64,000 bases of DNA. Source: Buxus sempervirens (taxonomy: Eukaryota; Streptophyta; Magnoliopsida; Buxales; Buxaceae). The notes beneath the pieces are model-generated. The model did no database searches, had not been told where the DNA came from, and worked only from the letters and a program-made list of their open reading frames with translations. The position numbers and the translations under genes are program-made. The stretch covers positions 12,952,858-13,016,857 of the forward strand of contig OX387190.1 in assembly GCA_947561395.2 (NCBI GenBank), read 5' to 3'. Below, piece after piece: positions 22,174 through 32,877 of the stretch (position 1 is the first letter of the stretch; every line of letters starts with the position of its first letter).

Positions 22174-22566
22174 GAGGAGCGTGACCATGCGAGAAGGATG
22201 TCCGACATATACCGAGTTGCTTCACGACATTGACAAAGTTAAACTGGACGAATGAGTTGGTTTACCGGTGATTAAGATGCATGTTTGGTGTGGTTATCGT
22301 TGAGTTTTGGTTAAAAAGTGCTACTAAATATAGTTTTATTTGGTCAGACAATTTCCTAGTAAATATTATGTAATATGTAACTAAAGACCATGTATGAGAA
22401 CCTAAAAGTAGTTTTATTTCCATTTTCACATTCACTAAAGTCTTTATGAAAAAGAACTTACATCATATAGTCCCCAAAAAATAGGAATAAAGGAAAAAGT
22501 GAAAATGGAGGCCTCAATCACTCTTCATATAGTCCACCACTGTATGGCCCACGCCTTGTGACTTCC
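22174..22566. other. 3' flank of the GRF gene, no further gene
   Basis: AT-rich sequence between the GRF stop codon and the right inverted repeat. A possible 3' untranslated region; nothing else is recognised. Confidence 0.4.
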
Positions 22567-23029
22567 ATGTGAGTGGGGAAACCACCTGCATTCAATGGCG
22601 AAGAGAGGAATGGCGGAAGGAGAGGGTTTCGTTTAAATAGCAAGGGTTTTTTGGAGAAGAAGAGGTCAATGGGGTCGGGGTTCGTGGGGTTCGTCGGCCT
22701 TGGAGATGAAGAAAATGTTTTACTCGGGAAACAAGGCGCGTTCGCCGGCGAAGAAAGGAGGAAAGAGGGTTCGTCGGCATTCGTCGACCCTAGTATTTTC
22801 GCACATTAGAGGAGAGGAGAGCAAGAGGACGAGAGGGAAACATGCACGTGTTTCCCTCTCTTTCCCCCCCTTTTATTCAGGGGTAATTTGGGCATTGCAA
22901 ATAGGGCAAATGTGCAATGACCCCTTTCAATAATTAAATCTCAAAAGTGGCATGTTTTTTAAATTACGCATCTTTATGGCATGTTTTTGGAATATTGGCT
23001 GTAAAGTAGCACTTTTCTGAAATTTTCCC
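22567..23029 (-). repeat. Right terminal inverted repeat of the Mutator-like element
   Basis: Reverse complement of the left repeat, 463 bp. It ends GAAATTTTCCC directly before the TTCATTGAA duplication. Confidence 0.88.
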
Positions 23030-23038
23030 TTCATTGAA
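23030..23038. repeat. Right 9-bp target duplication of the Mutator-like element
   Basis: TTCATTGAA, identical to 13,544-13,552. Confidence 0.9.
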
Positions 23039-25764
23039 TTACTAAATTTGAATTATTTTTAAAATTATAACTTAAGCCCAATTTTTCCCTAATATTATCT
23101 CTAACGAACATTCATTCAAATCATTATAATCAAAGCCTCCACCATCGAGTCACGGAAAGAAATGAGTAGATTCACTGAGTTGACTCGTTCAAAAAGGTCC
23201 TCCAGGCCATCAAGGATCTACGTGGATCAGTAGACAAATCAAGCGGTAGCTGTCACTTCTGTCCGTGAATCCGTCATCAGCGTGCCACCTTCTCTCATAC
23301 TTTTTGGTTGGACAGTACAGCGTTGCAGTGTGGAGGGGAAGAATGGCTAGCCAACGGGCGGCTCGCCCGGCCCGCTTAGATGCGGACCCGTGCCGCCCGA
23401 TTTCCGGGTTTGCCACAGTCCGCCGGACTGCATGCCCGTTTAGGAGGGCTTGGCACGGAACGCCTCAGGCCGACCCGGCACGGCCCAGTAAACATTCCGC
23501 TATTTACATTTTTTTCGGTTTAGTGGTAGGGTGATATAATTGGTTCTTAATTTGGGTTGGTTCGGTTTTGGGTTGGCAGTCATAGATGTATGCTTGGTCC
23601 TGGGTTGACGTTAACTAGAGCCAAACCGTATCGAGTTTCTTGGCTTGATCATTTTCTCTTTCCCGCGCAACAAAACAAAGGGAGATCGTCCTCTCTTCCA
23701 GCGGTAACAAAACAGAGCAAGGGAGAGACGGAGGGCTTAGTATATCGCTCTCTCGTGTGTCACTTCGTTCTCGCAATGAATCTCTCCCACGGCAACAAAA
23801 CAGAGTGCAGGAGAAGACGTAGGGCTTCATATTTTTGCTCTCTCATACGCCCAGCTGTCTCATTTCATTCTCTCACACCCCGCTGGAGAATCTGGTATGT
23901 TTCTGAATTTTTTTCCATGTCTTTATTTATTGCATCCACCGTTTTCTTCTGTTCTGTGGTGAATGGGACGTATGCTTCATGGAGTTAATGTCCAGTAGCA
24001 ATCGTATAAACCTTGTTCCATAGGCTTGTCGCCCATGCTTGGGTTGATGACGGCTTTGAAAAAATTTGTTAGTGGTGGTCTTTCTTCAACAATAATCACA
24101 AAGACAAGAAAGTAAATCCCATATTGCCTTCATACTAGAGAGATGAATAAAAAATTATTGACCCCATGACCTATTTTGTCTCCATCGGATGTTTTTGGGA
24201 GGGTATGTGGTGACTAAGAGGAGAAATTCACATATTATTGGGGCATTGAAAGAGAGATTAACAACACCAACCATAAGCAATAAAGCTGTTACAATGGTTC
24301 TGTTTTTGAAGTGATAATAGGTTTGTTCTCGTTTGTATGTTATTATATTTGAAGAAATTAGGTCTTATGTACTTAATTCTTCATCTTGGGATGATGTTTA
24401 AATAGTATATTTACAAATAAAACACCTATCAAATTAGATCAATTCAATTACAGCTAGTAACTTTCATGATTTTTCATTTTCTATGGAAGTAGATGTTACC
24501 ATAGGCATTATTTAGCCTCCACGATCTGGTCTCTTGGTTCTGGTTGGCTTTTAATCATCTAGAAATCCTTCTTTTGTGTGTGTGCCAATTTCTTTGACAT
24601 TTATTGGAATTTCTTGTTCGTTTTGTAGATAGTTGTGAATCATAGGCATTTTTCTTGGCCCTTGAGGTAAGATTCATGTATCTATGATACAATAGGTTAA
24701 GAAGAAAAGGTAAAATGTTTTCGAAAGAAGGGGTAAATTGATTTAGAACTTTCATGAAAGATGTTAGATTGGGGTATAGGTTTTAAAGGCTCAAAGTCTT
24801 TAATCAATATTTATCCGTTCATATTAGAATGGGATACCAACATATAACAAAAGGGTAAAGTGAAAGGAAAAGAAAATTCAGATAAAATGGGGACCTTCTC
24901 CCCTATTTTTTTTAGTTTTGAAATTATTCTCCTTTTGGCTAATTATGCATGCATCCCATGGCTTAGCTGCTTGTAAATAACTATCAAAAGTTTTTTTTAT
25001 GTATTTTCACAATTTGACAAAAAATAGTGCCAAAGCAGAATTTTGTATATATATATATATATATATATATACCTGTTTTCTAAATAAGGGTTATCTTTAC
25101 ATGGAAGGGAGTTTGAAAGTTGCCTATCCAAGGCCTCTCTAAGGGTAGCTTGGGAAAAGCCACTATCATCCTCTATTTCCATCATTATAATGTCTCAAAT
25201 CTGAATACTGAACTATTGTTCCTACTCATCGGTACAGGATGAATTTATATTCCCATGATATGAAAATATTCTCATTAGTCTGTATCTTTCATTTTTTTTA
25301 AAGGAATGTACATATAAACATCTTATGGCAGATAATCATTCACCTAGCACTAAGAATGCAAGTATATGTTGCAAGCAAATTTACAACATAGAAAATAGAT
25401 TTGGTCTGCATTGAATCAAGGTTAGCATTCAGAATATAATACCTGTAGTGAAGAACCTTTCAAATAAATGTTTATGATTAGAATTTTTCAATTTTCTATC
25501 CTTGGTTTCCTCTCAAGGCAAACCTTTAGAGTGGCTTTTTACACCCTAGTTTCTGTATCTTTTTTTCTTTACTCATGAGAAATAAAAGTATATACTTTTT
25601 TATTTACTTAAAAATCATGAAAATGAGTATGGGAAAGTCCTATATGGAGGCTAATTTGCTATTTTAAAGTTAGATTTCTATACTAGTTTGAAGTAGTACA
25701 TTTTTCTTATTCTTTGTCTTCTTTGTGGTTAATCATTTCTTTTAAATTTTATAGTTAATCATTT
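23039..25764. other. No gene recognised; 5' flank of the CACTA transposase
   Basis: A GC-rich patch at 23,340-23,500 (GCCCGG and GGCACGG repeats) may be a DNA-transposon scrap. At 23,660-23,840 an ACAAAACAGAG...GGGAGA block is repeated two or three times. A TA microsatellite lies at 25,047-25,071. I looked for a CACTA-type left terminus here and did not find one. Confidence 0.4.
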
Positions 25765-28700
25765 ATGGACAAGAGTTGGATAAACAAGAGTTTGGATTTC
25801 TCTGGAATATTATTGGGGGGTTGAAGATTTCCTAGAGTTTGCAAAAAAGAGTGCAAATGAGGATGGGACAATCCAATGCCCGTGTGCCAAGTGTTATCTT
25901 TGCTTTTGTTATAAACCTGATGATGTACGAGCTCATACAACGGAAAATGGATTTTTTAGGAGTTACATACAATGGTTTGCTCATGGTGAACCATTACAAA
26001 TGGGAACTTCTAGCACAAATACTCACACACCAGCTGATGAATCATCTAGTGGGTTGCAAGAAATATTGTATGAAGTGCTCCCCACAAATCATGACCATGT
26101 TTCTGAAATACCTAGAAATGCCATGAGTGCTGAAACCGAAGGTGATGGGGTGGCTGCTAAGTTTTATAAATTGCTTGAAGATGCTAACAAGCCGCTGTAT
26201 GATGGATGTACAGAATTTAGTAAATTTAGTGCTGTTGTGGAGCTCTATAATTTAAAATTTGAAGCTGGTTGGAGCAATATCTAATTTACAAAGTTGCTTT
26301 ACATTTTAAATAGGATGCTTCCATTAGATATTGCATTGCCAAAAGACGCTTATGGTGCCAAGAAGTACATGGAAGAGTTAGGCCTTGAGTATGAGAAGAT
26401 TCCTACTTGTCTTAACAGTTTTATGTTGTTTTGGAAGGAAAATGAGGCATTGAATGATTGTAAAGTGTGTGGAGAGTCAAAATGGAAGCAAATCACAACT
26501 GAACACGATCACTCTTCTCCAAAAAGAAAGCTAAACCAGCTAGTGTGTTGAGGTGGTTTCCTTTGAAATCAAGATTGCAGAGGTTGTTTATGTCCTCAAA
26601 AATTGCTCCTTACATGAAGTGGCATCTTGAAGGAAACCAAAATGATGGAACACTTAGGCATCCTTCTAACGGGTTAGCTTGGAAAACATTTGATGAGAAA
26701 TTAAAAGACTTTTCTTTTGACCCTCGTAATGTTAGGCTTGGTTTAGCAGCCGATGGGGTTAATCCTTTAAGTAACATGAGCACTACAAATAGTACATGGC
26801 TTGTGATGTTGATACCATATAATTTGCCTCCTTGGATGTGCATGAAACAAGAGTATTTAATGTTGTCATTGATTACACCTGGTCCTAAATCACTGGGTTT
26901 CCAAAATAGATGTGTACTTGAGGCCTTTCATAGAAGAGTTGAAGGAGTTGTGGGATGTTTGAATAGAAACATATGACATCTCTACTAATGAGACATTTAA
27001 TATGCGTGCGGCATTGATGTGGACAATTAATGATTTTCCTGCATATGGCAACTTATCTGGATAGAGTACTAAGGGAAAGTATGCTTGTCCTTCTTGTATG
27101 TATGAAACCTGTTCCACATGGTTAAGATATGGCAAAAAATTTTGTTACTAGGGGCATAGGCGTTTCTTGTCTATAGATCATAAGTGGAGAAAGGACCGGA
27201 AATCATTCAATGGTGAACAAGATATGGAACCAGCACCCATTCCATTATTTGGTGATGACGACATTATGAGGCAATTAGAAGCTGTTCCAGATGTCTCTGG
27301 AATAAATGAGTGTGCTCTTGATTAGGAACAAAGATGGAAGAAGCGGAGTATCTTCTTTGATTTGCCGTATTGGCAATCTCATTTATTGCACCACAACCTT
27401 AATTTGATGCATATAGAAAAGAATGTAGTTGATAATCTAATTGGAATAGTGTTAGATATGAATGTTGCAATTCACGTGCCAACTTAAAAGAGATGCATAT
27501 AAGACGTGAACTTCATCCACAAAGAGTTTTTGAGACTAAGTCATTTTTACCTCCAGCTTGGTTTAAAATGTATAACAAAGAGAAAGATGATTTCTTGAAG
27601 GTTATTGAAAATGTGAAGTTCCCTGATGGATTCGCTACAAATATATCCAATTGTGTCAAAAGCTAAAAATAGGAAAATAAGTGGAATGAAAAGTCATGAT
27701 TGTCATGTTCTCATGCAACGGCTGTTGCCAATTGCAGTACAAGGGTCCTTTCCCAAAGAGGTTGTTTCTCCTTTGATTGAGCTGTCTATTTTCTTTGGAA
27801 AAATTTGCTCAAAAACTCTTAAGATGGAAGACTTGGACTGGATAGAGGAAAAAATCCCGTTACTATTATGCAAGTTGGAAAAGATCTTTCCACCATCATT
27901 TTTCACAGTAATGGTGCATTTGATTATACACTTAGCTGCAGAGTGTAAGCTAGGTGGACCAGTTCATTATTGTTGGATGTATCCATTCTAGAGATATGAT
28001 AAAATCCATCATTTTCCTTGCTTTGCTCAAGCATGCTTACTTTGGAAGCTTATGCTAACATTGGTATATCTACTTGTAATTAGGCACTTGCATCACCTTA
28101 AGTCTTTTGTGCGTAACAAAGCAGCACCAGAGGGTTCAATGGCAAATGGATACTTGGCAGAGGAATGCTTGACATTTTGTACCCGATACTTGAACTCGGT
28201 GCAAACAAGATTTAATAAGCCACCAAGGAACGTTGATGGCCCTAAAGGGAAGGTGATGTATATTCGCATTGATTACAAGACGTGGACCCAATCACACTGC
28301 TATATGTTATTCAACCACAATGAGATTAATGATTTTTGTAGGTAAGACACTTTATATTAGTCATATTTTGTTTCATACTTTGTTTAATCTTGTGATATCT
28401 AGGCCTTAACGAGGACCTCATTTATCAAATAGATTACACAAGGACACTTTAAGTAATGGCAATGGAAGTACTTTGGCCATAGAAAGGATGCATATTGAAA
28501 GGTTCCCTAATTGGTTCCGAGATTGGTTCCGAGAGTTTGTAAGTCATGCTTTAGGAAACCCAATCACTGAATACTAGTTAAAAAATAGTTTGAAATCAAT
28601 ATAACAAACTTTAATTGATATCTTGGATCTATTAGGTTTTGAATATGGATGAAGTACAAAGGAATGAGCTTCCAGAGAAAGTGAGGTGGCTTGCAGAAGG

Positions 28701-29311
28701 TCCAAGCTTGGAGGCCTTAGAATACAAATGATCTGTTGTCAATGACATTAAATATTGCACTAAGGGTTGACAATGACAAGAAAACTCAGAATTCTAGCTT
28801 TTGTGTGATCACGAAAGGAGGCCCTGCATTCTATGGGAAAGTGATGAATATTATGGAGCTAAACTATTTTGATCGTGCACATTTCATGATGTTTACATGT
28901 GATTGGGCTGACACGTGAAGGGGACACAAAGTCGATGAATTTGGTATTAATCTTGTGAATTTCTCTCAGCTAGTACATACTGGATATCGTTTGCATGAAG
29001 ATCCATTTGTTTTGACTTTGCAAGTATGTCAAGTGTATTATGTTGCTGATGAAAGACATCCAAATTGGTTGGCTACAGTAAAAGTCAAACAAAGGGATGT
29101 TTATGAACTTGGTTCAGAAGTTGAGTATGAGGATGATATGGATGAGTATCGTGATAATGAGTCATTTGGCATTAGTCTAAATGATGAACAAGAGGAAAGA
29201 GAGGGAAGGCTTAAACATGCTAGAAATGGCATGAGAGGGAAGATTGTTGATATCCCTGAAGGCTTATGTGATGAGTTTTTTTATGCACAAGATTGTGTTG
29301 ATGAAGATTAG
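25765..29311 (+). pseudogene. CACTA (En/Spm) TNP2-like transposase, decayed
   Basis: Domains follow the order of plant TNP2 transposases. There is an N-terminal Transpos_assoc-like region from the ATG at 25,765 (MDKSWINKSLDFSG, then CPCAKC and WFAHGEP). A Transposase_21 core at about 26,545-27,470 has LRWFPLKSRLQRLF, NVRLGLAADGVNP, YNLPPWMCMK and HNLNLMHIEKN. A DUF4218-like region at about 27,690-28,330 has KSHDCHVLMQRLLP, FPPSFFTVMVHL and RNKAAPEGSMANGYL. A DUF4216-like C-terminus at about 28,730-29,311 has FYGKVMNIMELNYFD and FVLTLQVCQVYYV. The reading is broken at least six times by frame changes and stops (for example the stop at 26,282 and the frame change near 26,549), so the gene is dead. 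No matching left CACTA terminus was found. Confidence 0.88.
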
Positions 29312-29600
29312 GCATCATTTGTAATTATAAAATTCATTTTCTCCCATTTTTGTTTTTCTAATGTTGTATCTACTTTTTGGACATATTTTCTTTATTTAAA
29401 AAGATAGAATACTTCTATTTTTGTATTTAAAGAGATATAAGCCATACATTTTTTGTTCCATAATTTGAGTACATGTTTATCTCATGCTATATATGTTGAA
29501 AATATGTCAACTTTTTCATATTATATGAATAATATCTGCCTTAATCTTAATTTTCCTTTCATTTTTTTATTTCTTCTGCATTTTATATATGTGTTGAAAG
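29312..29600. other. Spacer between the two CACTA genes
   Basis: AT-rich and non-coding; probably the 3' untranslated region of the transposase gene plus spacer. Confidence 0.4.
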
Positions 29601-30085
29601 AATATAACTCACAAGTAGCGTGTGTCAAAGTGGGAAAAAGAAAGCATTCCCAAAAAGGACTGCACAATCATTTTTTGCAATGGAGCCCACCTCACCAACA
29701 GTTAGTAGGAAGGCTCCTTCAAGACCTCCTAGTAAGAGCCAAGGGTATTCTATTATTGCAAGTCATATGCCTTCCTCTAAAACAACAGTTAGTAGGGAGG
29801 GTCCTTCAAGATATGCTCAAAAAGAGGCTATGTGTTATCCATACGAAACCTCCCCAGTTTCATGGTATTTTTTGTGAATCTACTTTTATGATATGATTAT
29901 GAATTTTTTTTGTTCTAACAGATGAGGCTGGCTGGAGGTATAAAGAAAAGGAAAAGTCTCCAAATTGCTGAATTATGGAACTTAATCGAGGCTGAAAAGA
30001 TAATAGTAAATTTTAATTCAAGTCACGTGCCTTATGATAATTCTTGAATAGGCCCAATTTTAATATTTCCCATCGATGCCTCTTA
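29601..30085 (+). pseudogene. Second CACTA gene, left part
   Basis: Short coding-like stretches follow the transposase. One, from about 29,620, has a basic, Ser/Pro-rich composition (SPTVSRKAPSRPPSK, with a repeated TVSRxxPSR motif). Another, at 29,922-30,005, reads RLAGGIKKRKSLQIAELW. Many plant CACTA elements carry a second gene beside TNP2, and its position supports that assignment. The gene is interrupted by the element at 30,086-32,057 and appears to resume at 32,058. I cannot place it in a named family. Confidence 0.45.
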
Positions 30086-31119
30086 GGCTCTGTTTGTTTC
30101 ACCGGAAAATATTTTCCGGAATAAAATTTCCAAGAAAAATTTTTCTGGAAGAAAATTTTCCAAGTGTTTGGATGTAACATGAAAAATGTTTTAGAATTTT
30201 ATTCTTTTTTATTTTCTTATACAAATGCAACTAAAAACACCTCCCCTAGGAACTAAAGTGGCTTGAGCGTTTACTTTCCATGCGAATTTTAAATCCTTTG
30301 CTTCTATAGCGTTTTTACCCTCTTATAAAAACAACTCTTATCTAGTTCCAATAAGTTGGATATGCGATTATAAAAACAACTCTTATCTAGCTCCAACAAG
30401 TTGGATATGTGATGATAATGGTCTTATCATCCATGGTACATAAGATGGATGGCATACTCGAACCGCATACTATTATTATCTTGTTAAAAGGTGGTTGTAG
30501 CATAAGAACCTTCAAAGTGAACCAATACAAGTAAAAGAATTTGCTGATGGACCAGTAATATAAGCAAGATCGTCAATCGACTTGCTAAAACTTCCAGTTG
30601 CTTGGTCGTCACCACAAACCATGCACAATTCATCGTACATATCCATAGTTCTGATCTCCGGATACATACCCAAGTGCATGCTGTAATCCATGAATTTTAT
30701 AATAAAATAAATGTTAAAAAAGTTCAACAAAAAAAAAAAGTAGAAGTTCAATGGTTTAGTTCAAAAAAAAAGAAGAAGGTAGAAGTTCAATGGTTTAGTT
30801 ACAATTAACATTAGTAGAAAGGAGAACTTTCTAAAGGCAGAAATGGAAGTGTCTGTGGCAATTACAGAGTCGTATTTAGTTATAAATCCTTGGCTTTTTT
30901 AAGTCAACATATATGAAGTTGAACCTAAAGAAAAATCATGAAAGTTTGGAATTACCATAAACAGCATAAGTAAAGCCTTTATCAAAATTCTCATATTTTC
31001 TATTTGGTCAAATTTGGAGCAGTTTTTTTTGCTGAAACTAAAGATATTCTCATATATCAACAGATCACAGGCAAAATTTCTGCTGAAGAAGCTCATGCAA
31101 GGAAATCATGGGTTTCTCT

Positions 31120-31775
31120 CTGATTCCGCAGTTCTGCTTGAATTGACTAACCTCATGGCCGCTGCTCGAAGTGTCGCGCCTTACGGCGCATCTTAGTTTT
31201 CTTCCGAATCTCCTAATAGAGCTCGCTCTCAGCAAATCTCCTTCCGTTGTTCCTCTGATCGGAATTGTTCCTTCAGGACATGTATCGCCGGAAATGGTCC
31301 ACAGTTGAAAGTTTTCGGACACAGATCCTGTTGGGTTATGGCCCGTCGGTCTCTCTGGCGGATCCTGCAGAAAGCAATGAAAGATTTGATTCTCTTAACG
31401 AAGTCTGTTCTGCTCCAGGACAAAAAATTTTAAAGATCCCAGAAGAGATGATAAGAAAATAAATAAGAAGAAAAATCAAATAGAATCTAGTTGAATTCAG
31501 ATACCAGTGGTTTCTGTCCTTTCAGCTCAGGATGATCAAAGGCGGGTTGTTGATGAGATACAACGCAATCTATCAGATCACCGTCAGGACTCTGCAGCAA
31601 CAAATAAGAATCCAACTCAGTAAACCCAAAAAAAACAGAGAGAAGAAAGACCCATGTTTTACAGAGAAAGGAGCATTGGATCGGAAACAAACAAAATGCC
31701 TGAATTGTCTTCACAGCAGGCTTATTGATCTTCCTGAGTTGAGCTTTTATCCACTTCAGCTTCTGTAACTCTTCC
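31120..31775 (-). pseudogene. Captured fragment of a neprosin-family (DUF239/DUF4409) gene, introns retained
   Basis: Read on the minus strand there are three exon-like blocks in the right order. About 31,700-31,775 gives [17 protein letters not shown] and PAVKTIQ. 31,505-31,593 gives [20 protein letters not shown]. About 31,150-31,364 gives CPEGTIPIRGTTEGDLLRA and SSIRRFGRK. These are hallmarks of the N-terminal (activation peptide) part of plant neprosin-like proteins. Splice-type signals separate the blocks, with a CTGCAG acceptor before the last one and a GT donor after the middle one. The donor after PAVKTIQ reads GC rather than GT. The catalytic C-terminal domain is absent. Introns remain, so capture was at the DNA level, not through RNA. 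Confidence 0.82.
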
Positions 31776-31906
31776 CTTGGTCGGAAAGTCCGATTCGTCG
31801 GATGTCGACCATCGCCGGATTTCGTCGTGCCCTAGGAGGAGGAACAAAGAGAGTCGAATGGAGGAAAAAAAATTCGAAACACGAGCGTTATGCTCCTAAT
31901 GATCTG

Positions 31907-31951
31907 GCGGAAAATAACTTCCGCTGAATTTTAGCGGAAGTTATTTTCCGC
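31907..31951. repeat. Strong subterminal hairpin, 19-bp arms
   Basis: GCGGAAAATAACTTCCGCT is followed by a 7-base loop and its exact reverse complement. It lies about 105 bp inside the right end of the element at 30,086-32,057. Confidence 0.9.
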
Positions 31952-32057
31952 TGATTTTCCGTTAACTTTTGTTTTTCTCTAAAACAAACGTTCGGAAAAT
32001 CTTAAAATTTCGGAAAATATTTTCTTTTCCCTATTTTTCTGTGAAACAAACAGAACC

Positions 32058-32558
32058 TCAGATGAAAATTCCAAAGGAAAAGGAGTTTGCTTGGAGATTA
32101 TTACGGTATCAATTTTAGTGAATATATGTTACAATGTGTTGTGTCTTATATTTGTTGTTCTTAGATTAATTTTGCAATATAATTCTTGAATAGGCCAAAT
32201 TTGTGGTGCCTGAAGGAGAAGCTTTGATAGGCGTGAAAAGATGTACTGAAAAAAAAAAACTCAGCATCTTACTAAAAGAGTACAGAGGTCGCTTAAAGAA
32301 GACATATTTTGACATTGAGAAAAGCCCTACCCAAGTTGTTAGTATGGCTCCTGCGGACGTCGATCGTATACAATTTACGAGCCTTGTTGATTCTTGGTTT
32401 AAAGAGGAATTACTGGTACAAATTTATTATTCTTTCCATTTGTTAATTACATTGATCTTAAACTATAACATATAGTATTTATTATTTCAAACGTCTTTTA
32501 ATGTAGAGAAAAGGCAATAAGCTCAAGGAGAGACATCTAAAGCAAACAAATCTACATG
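32058..32558 (+). pseudogene. Second CACTA gene, right part
   Basis: One exon-like stretch at about 32,193-32,415 reads KFVVPEGEALIGVKRCTEKK, then LSILLKEYRGRLKKTYFDIE, and ends near a splice-like site. Another follows at 32,507-32,545 (EKGNKLKERHLKQTN). This resembles the coiled, basic second-gene proteins of plant CACTA elements by composition and place, not by a named motif. It ends where another CACTA terminus begins at 32,559. A 24-bp block (TAATTCTTGAATAGGCC) occurs both here (about 32,181) and at about 30,040 on the other side of the captured-gene element. Confidence 0.45.
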
Positions 32559-32838
32559 CACTACAAAAGAAGGCATTTTTAGCGGCGGATCAAGACTGCC
32601 GCTAAATCTCGAATGACCGCCGCTAAAACTCAATCACAATGATGCTTGTCCGCCGTTGATTTCCCTGTCGCTGAATCTTTCAACAGTGGTCATGCACGCC
32701 GCTAAAGTCCCTTTTCTCTTCCAAATCGGCCCTATTTATTTTAATTTTTACGACCCCACCCCCAGTTTTTATTTTTACGAACAAAGCCCCCCACATCCAT
32801 CCATCCCGCACCCCATCTTCTACACCTTGGGCACCGAC

Positions 32839-32839
<1 letters not shown>
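32559..32839 (+). mobile_element. Left terminus of a second CACTA element with subterminal repeats
   Basis: It starts CACTACAAAAGAAGGC, the diagnostic CACTA end, and runs into subterminal GCCGCTAAA/TTTAGCGGC motifs: both orientations occur at about 32,579, 32,609, 32,622, 32,652 and 32,697. Such arrays are transposase-binding sites in CACTA elements. No matching right terminus was found in the window, so the right limit given is only the end of the recognisable subterminal region. It inserted into the older CACTA's second gene. Confidence 0.75.

Positions 32840-32875
<36 letters not shown>
32840..32875. repeat. Poly-C run of about 36 bp
   Basis: Uninterrupted C. It creates spurious proline- and glycine-rich reading frames on both strands. 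Confidence 0.95.

Positions 32876-32877
<2 letters not shown>

Larger units (their letters stand above)
13553..23029 (+). mobile_element. Mutator-like element carrying Ulp1-protease and GRF zinc-finger genes
   Basis: Terminal inverted repeats of about 460 bp (13,553-14,009 and 22,567-23,029), starting GGGAAAATTTCAGAAAAGTG, are flanked by the 9-bp duplication TTCATTGAA. Long inverted repeats with a 9-bp duplication define Mutator-like elements. Without the solo LTR nested at 15,979-18,343 the element was about 7.1 kb. It carries two genes on the plus strand, an Ulp1/C48-type protease and a two-finger GRF protein, separated by a tandem array. I see no MuDR transposase. Mutator-like elements with Ulp1-like cargo are known in plants (the Kaonashi group of Arabidopsis); I am not aware of the GRF pairing being described. 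Confidence 0.88.
30086..32057. mobile_element. Non-autonomous DNA transposon that captured a neprosin-family gene fragment
   Basis: The ends are inverted: GGCTCTGTTTGTTTCAC at 30,086 and the reverse complement of GGTTCTGTTTGTTTCAC at 32,057, with further shared GGAAAATATTTTCCG just inside. Flanking bases are TTA and TCA, so a 3-bp TWA-type duplication (PIF/Harbinger) is possible but imperfect. hAT is not excluded, although no 8-bp duplication is seen. A strong subterminal hairpin lies at 31,907-31,951. The cargo is on the minus strand and no transposase is present. The element sits inside the second gene of the CACTA element. Confidence 0.7.

Noticed and set aside
23039-25764. Left CACTA terminus for the transposase gene
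   Set aside because: No CACTAC end with subterminal repeats was found in this stretch, so no element start is claimed.
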